Below, one piece after another: positions 6,422 through 7,089 of a DNA stretch of 7,089 nucleotides; position 1 is the stretch's first letter; each line of letters starts with the position of its first letter. This DNA comes from Pseudomonadota bacterium (GTDB lineage: Bacteria > Pseudomonadota > Alphaproteobacteria > Acetobacterales > Acetobacteraceae). Both the position numbers and the translations under genes were made by a program. The stretch is from contig JAKAZX010000211.1 in the NCBI GenBank assembly GCA_021826485.1, forward strand, positions 1-7,089. Reading direction: 5' to 3'. The notes beneath the pieces are model-generated. The model searched no databases. It had not been told where the DNA came from and saw nothing but the letters and a program-made list of their open reading frames with translations.

Positions 6422-7089
6422 TCAGCCCGGCGGCTTGCCGCCGGCGGCGGCGGGCGGCGCGGTGCCGATCGGCGCGCCGGTTGGCCCCGGCGCCGCGGGG
6501 GCGGGCGCCACCACCAGCCCGGGCCGCACCCGTTGCAGCCCGTCCACGATCACGGCCTCCCCCTCGGTCAATCCGCTCAGCACCACCGCGGTCGCGGGGG
6601 TGGACTGGCCGAGCTGGATGCGCCGCTGCTCGGCATGGTTGCCGGGGCCGATGACATAGACGTAGCTTCCCTGCTGGTCGGTCAGCAGCGCCGCCCGCGG
6701 GATGCCGAGCGCCAGCACCGGCTCCACCCCCTCCAGCAGCGCGGTGACGAACTCCCCGTCCGTCAGCTCCCGGTTGCCGGGATCGCCCGGCTTCGTGCCG
6801 GGGCGCAGCGGGTTCGGCATGCGGGCGCGGAACGTCACCGTGTCGGTGCTGGTGGCGACGGTTGGCTCGATGTAGTCGAGCGTGCCGCCAGGGCCATACA
6901 GGCTGCCGTCCGGCAGGCGCAGCCGCACCACCACGGCCTGCAACCCGCCCTTCCCGGCATAGCGGTTGCGCAGATCGAGCGCCGCGCGCACCGAAACGGG
7001 GAACAGCACGTACATCGGGTCCTGGCTGTAGATCGTCGCCAGCGGGCCGGAGGTGGGTGTCACGACGTTGCCGACGGTCACGTTGGTCC
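6422..7089 (-). CDS. RND efflux periplasmic adaptor subunit (AcrA/MexE-like membrane fusion protein), 5' part outside window
   Basis: The C-terminal 221 residues of the periplasmic adaptor that links the adjacent RND pump to an outer-membrane channel. The first visible residues TNVTVGNVVTPTSGPLATI are the conserved end of the lipoyl/barrel-sandwich domain, so the GTG at 7081 is internal and the frame continues past the edge. Next come the beta-barrel domain (about visible residues 20-105, with the DPMYVLFPVS strand) and the membrane-proximal domain (about 105-190), with typical IPRAALLTDQQGSYVYVI and GLTEGEAVIVDGLQRVRPG segments. The lipoyl half, coiled-coil hairpin and signal peptide or lipobox must lie upstream and are not visible. 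The last ~30 residues form a low-complexity Pro/Ala/Gly tail ending at TGA 6422-6424. It is first in the visible operon, 3 bases ahead of the pump gene. Confidence 0.94.
   Translation of the reverse strand, partial: TNVTVGNVVTPTSGPLATIYSQDPMYVLFPVSVRAALDLRNRYAGKGGLQAVVVRLRLPDGSLYGPGGTLDYIEPTVATSTDTVTFRARMPNPLRPGTKPGDPGNRELTDGEFVTALLEGVEPVLALGIPRAALLTDQQGSYVYVIGPGNHAEQRRIQLGQSTPATAVVLSGLTEGEAVIVDGLQRVRPGLVVAPAPAAPGPTGAPIGTAPPAAAGGKPPG

Noticed and set aside
6192..6659. 155-codon plus-strand open frame opposite the adaptor-pump junction
   Set aside because: Antisense to two well-supported conserved genes, with no recognisable protein features.
7079..7081. GTG as the start of the adaptor gene
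   Set aside because: It lies within a conserved TNVTVGN segment in the middle of the adaptor family; the frame continues past the edge.
1..7089. Insertion sequences, CRISPR arrays, tRNA/rRNA genes, toxin-antitoxin or defence modules
   Set aside because: No direct-repeat arrays, transposase-like proteins or RNA-gene sequences were seen; nearly all the window is accounted for by five ordinary genes.

Overview
This is a GC-rich, densely coded 7.1 kb stretch of a bacterial chromosome. Protein styles (MetY-type sulfhydrylase, HxlR regulator, NorM-like MATE, HAE1-type RND pump) and the strong G/C bias suggest an alphaproteobacterium, perhaps Acetobacteraceae/Rhodospirillales. That placement is an inference from general family resemblance, not from a search. 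No mobile element, RNA gene, CRISPR array or origin was seen.

Left part, plus strand (1-3246): the window opens inside a nearly complete O-acetylhomoserine sulfhydrylase gene (methionine/homocysteine synthesis). A 51-base gap follows, holding a perfect 17-base interrupted palindrome (GCTTGCAT-G-ATGCAAGC) that overlaps a weak candidate promoter. Next is an HxlR-family winged-helix regulator whose stop codon overlaps the GTG start of a MATE multidrug efflux gene by 4 bases (GTGA). The regulator and transporter look like one translationally coupled unit, probably autoregulated through the palindrome.

Right part, minus strand (3263-7089): a complete AcrB/MexF-like RND inner-membrane pump lies 3 bases downstream of the C-terminal half of its periplasmic adaptor (AcrA/MexE-like), which runs off the right edge. 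This is a standard adaptor-pump operon read right to left. No outer-membrane channel gene follows the pump; it may lie upstream of the adaptor, outside the window, or elsewhere in the genome.

The MATE and RND genes converge with only 16 bases between their stop codons, so two mechanistically different efflux systems (ion-coupled MATE and proton-driven tripartite RND) sit tail to tail. I found no clearly novel system. The best leads are the HxlR operator/promoter arrangement with a possibly leaderless transcript, and the coupled HxlR-MATE module with an unknown inducer.
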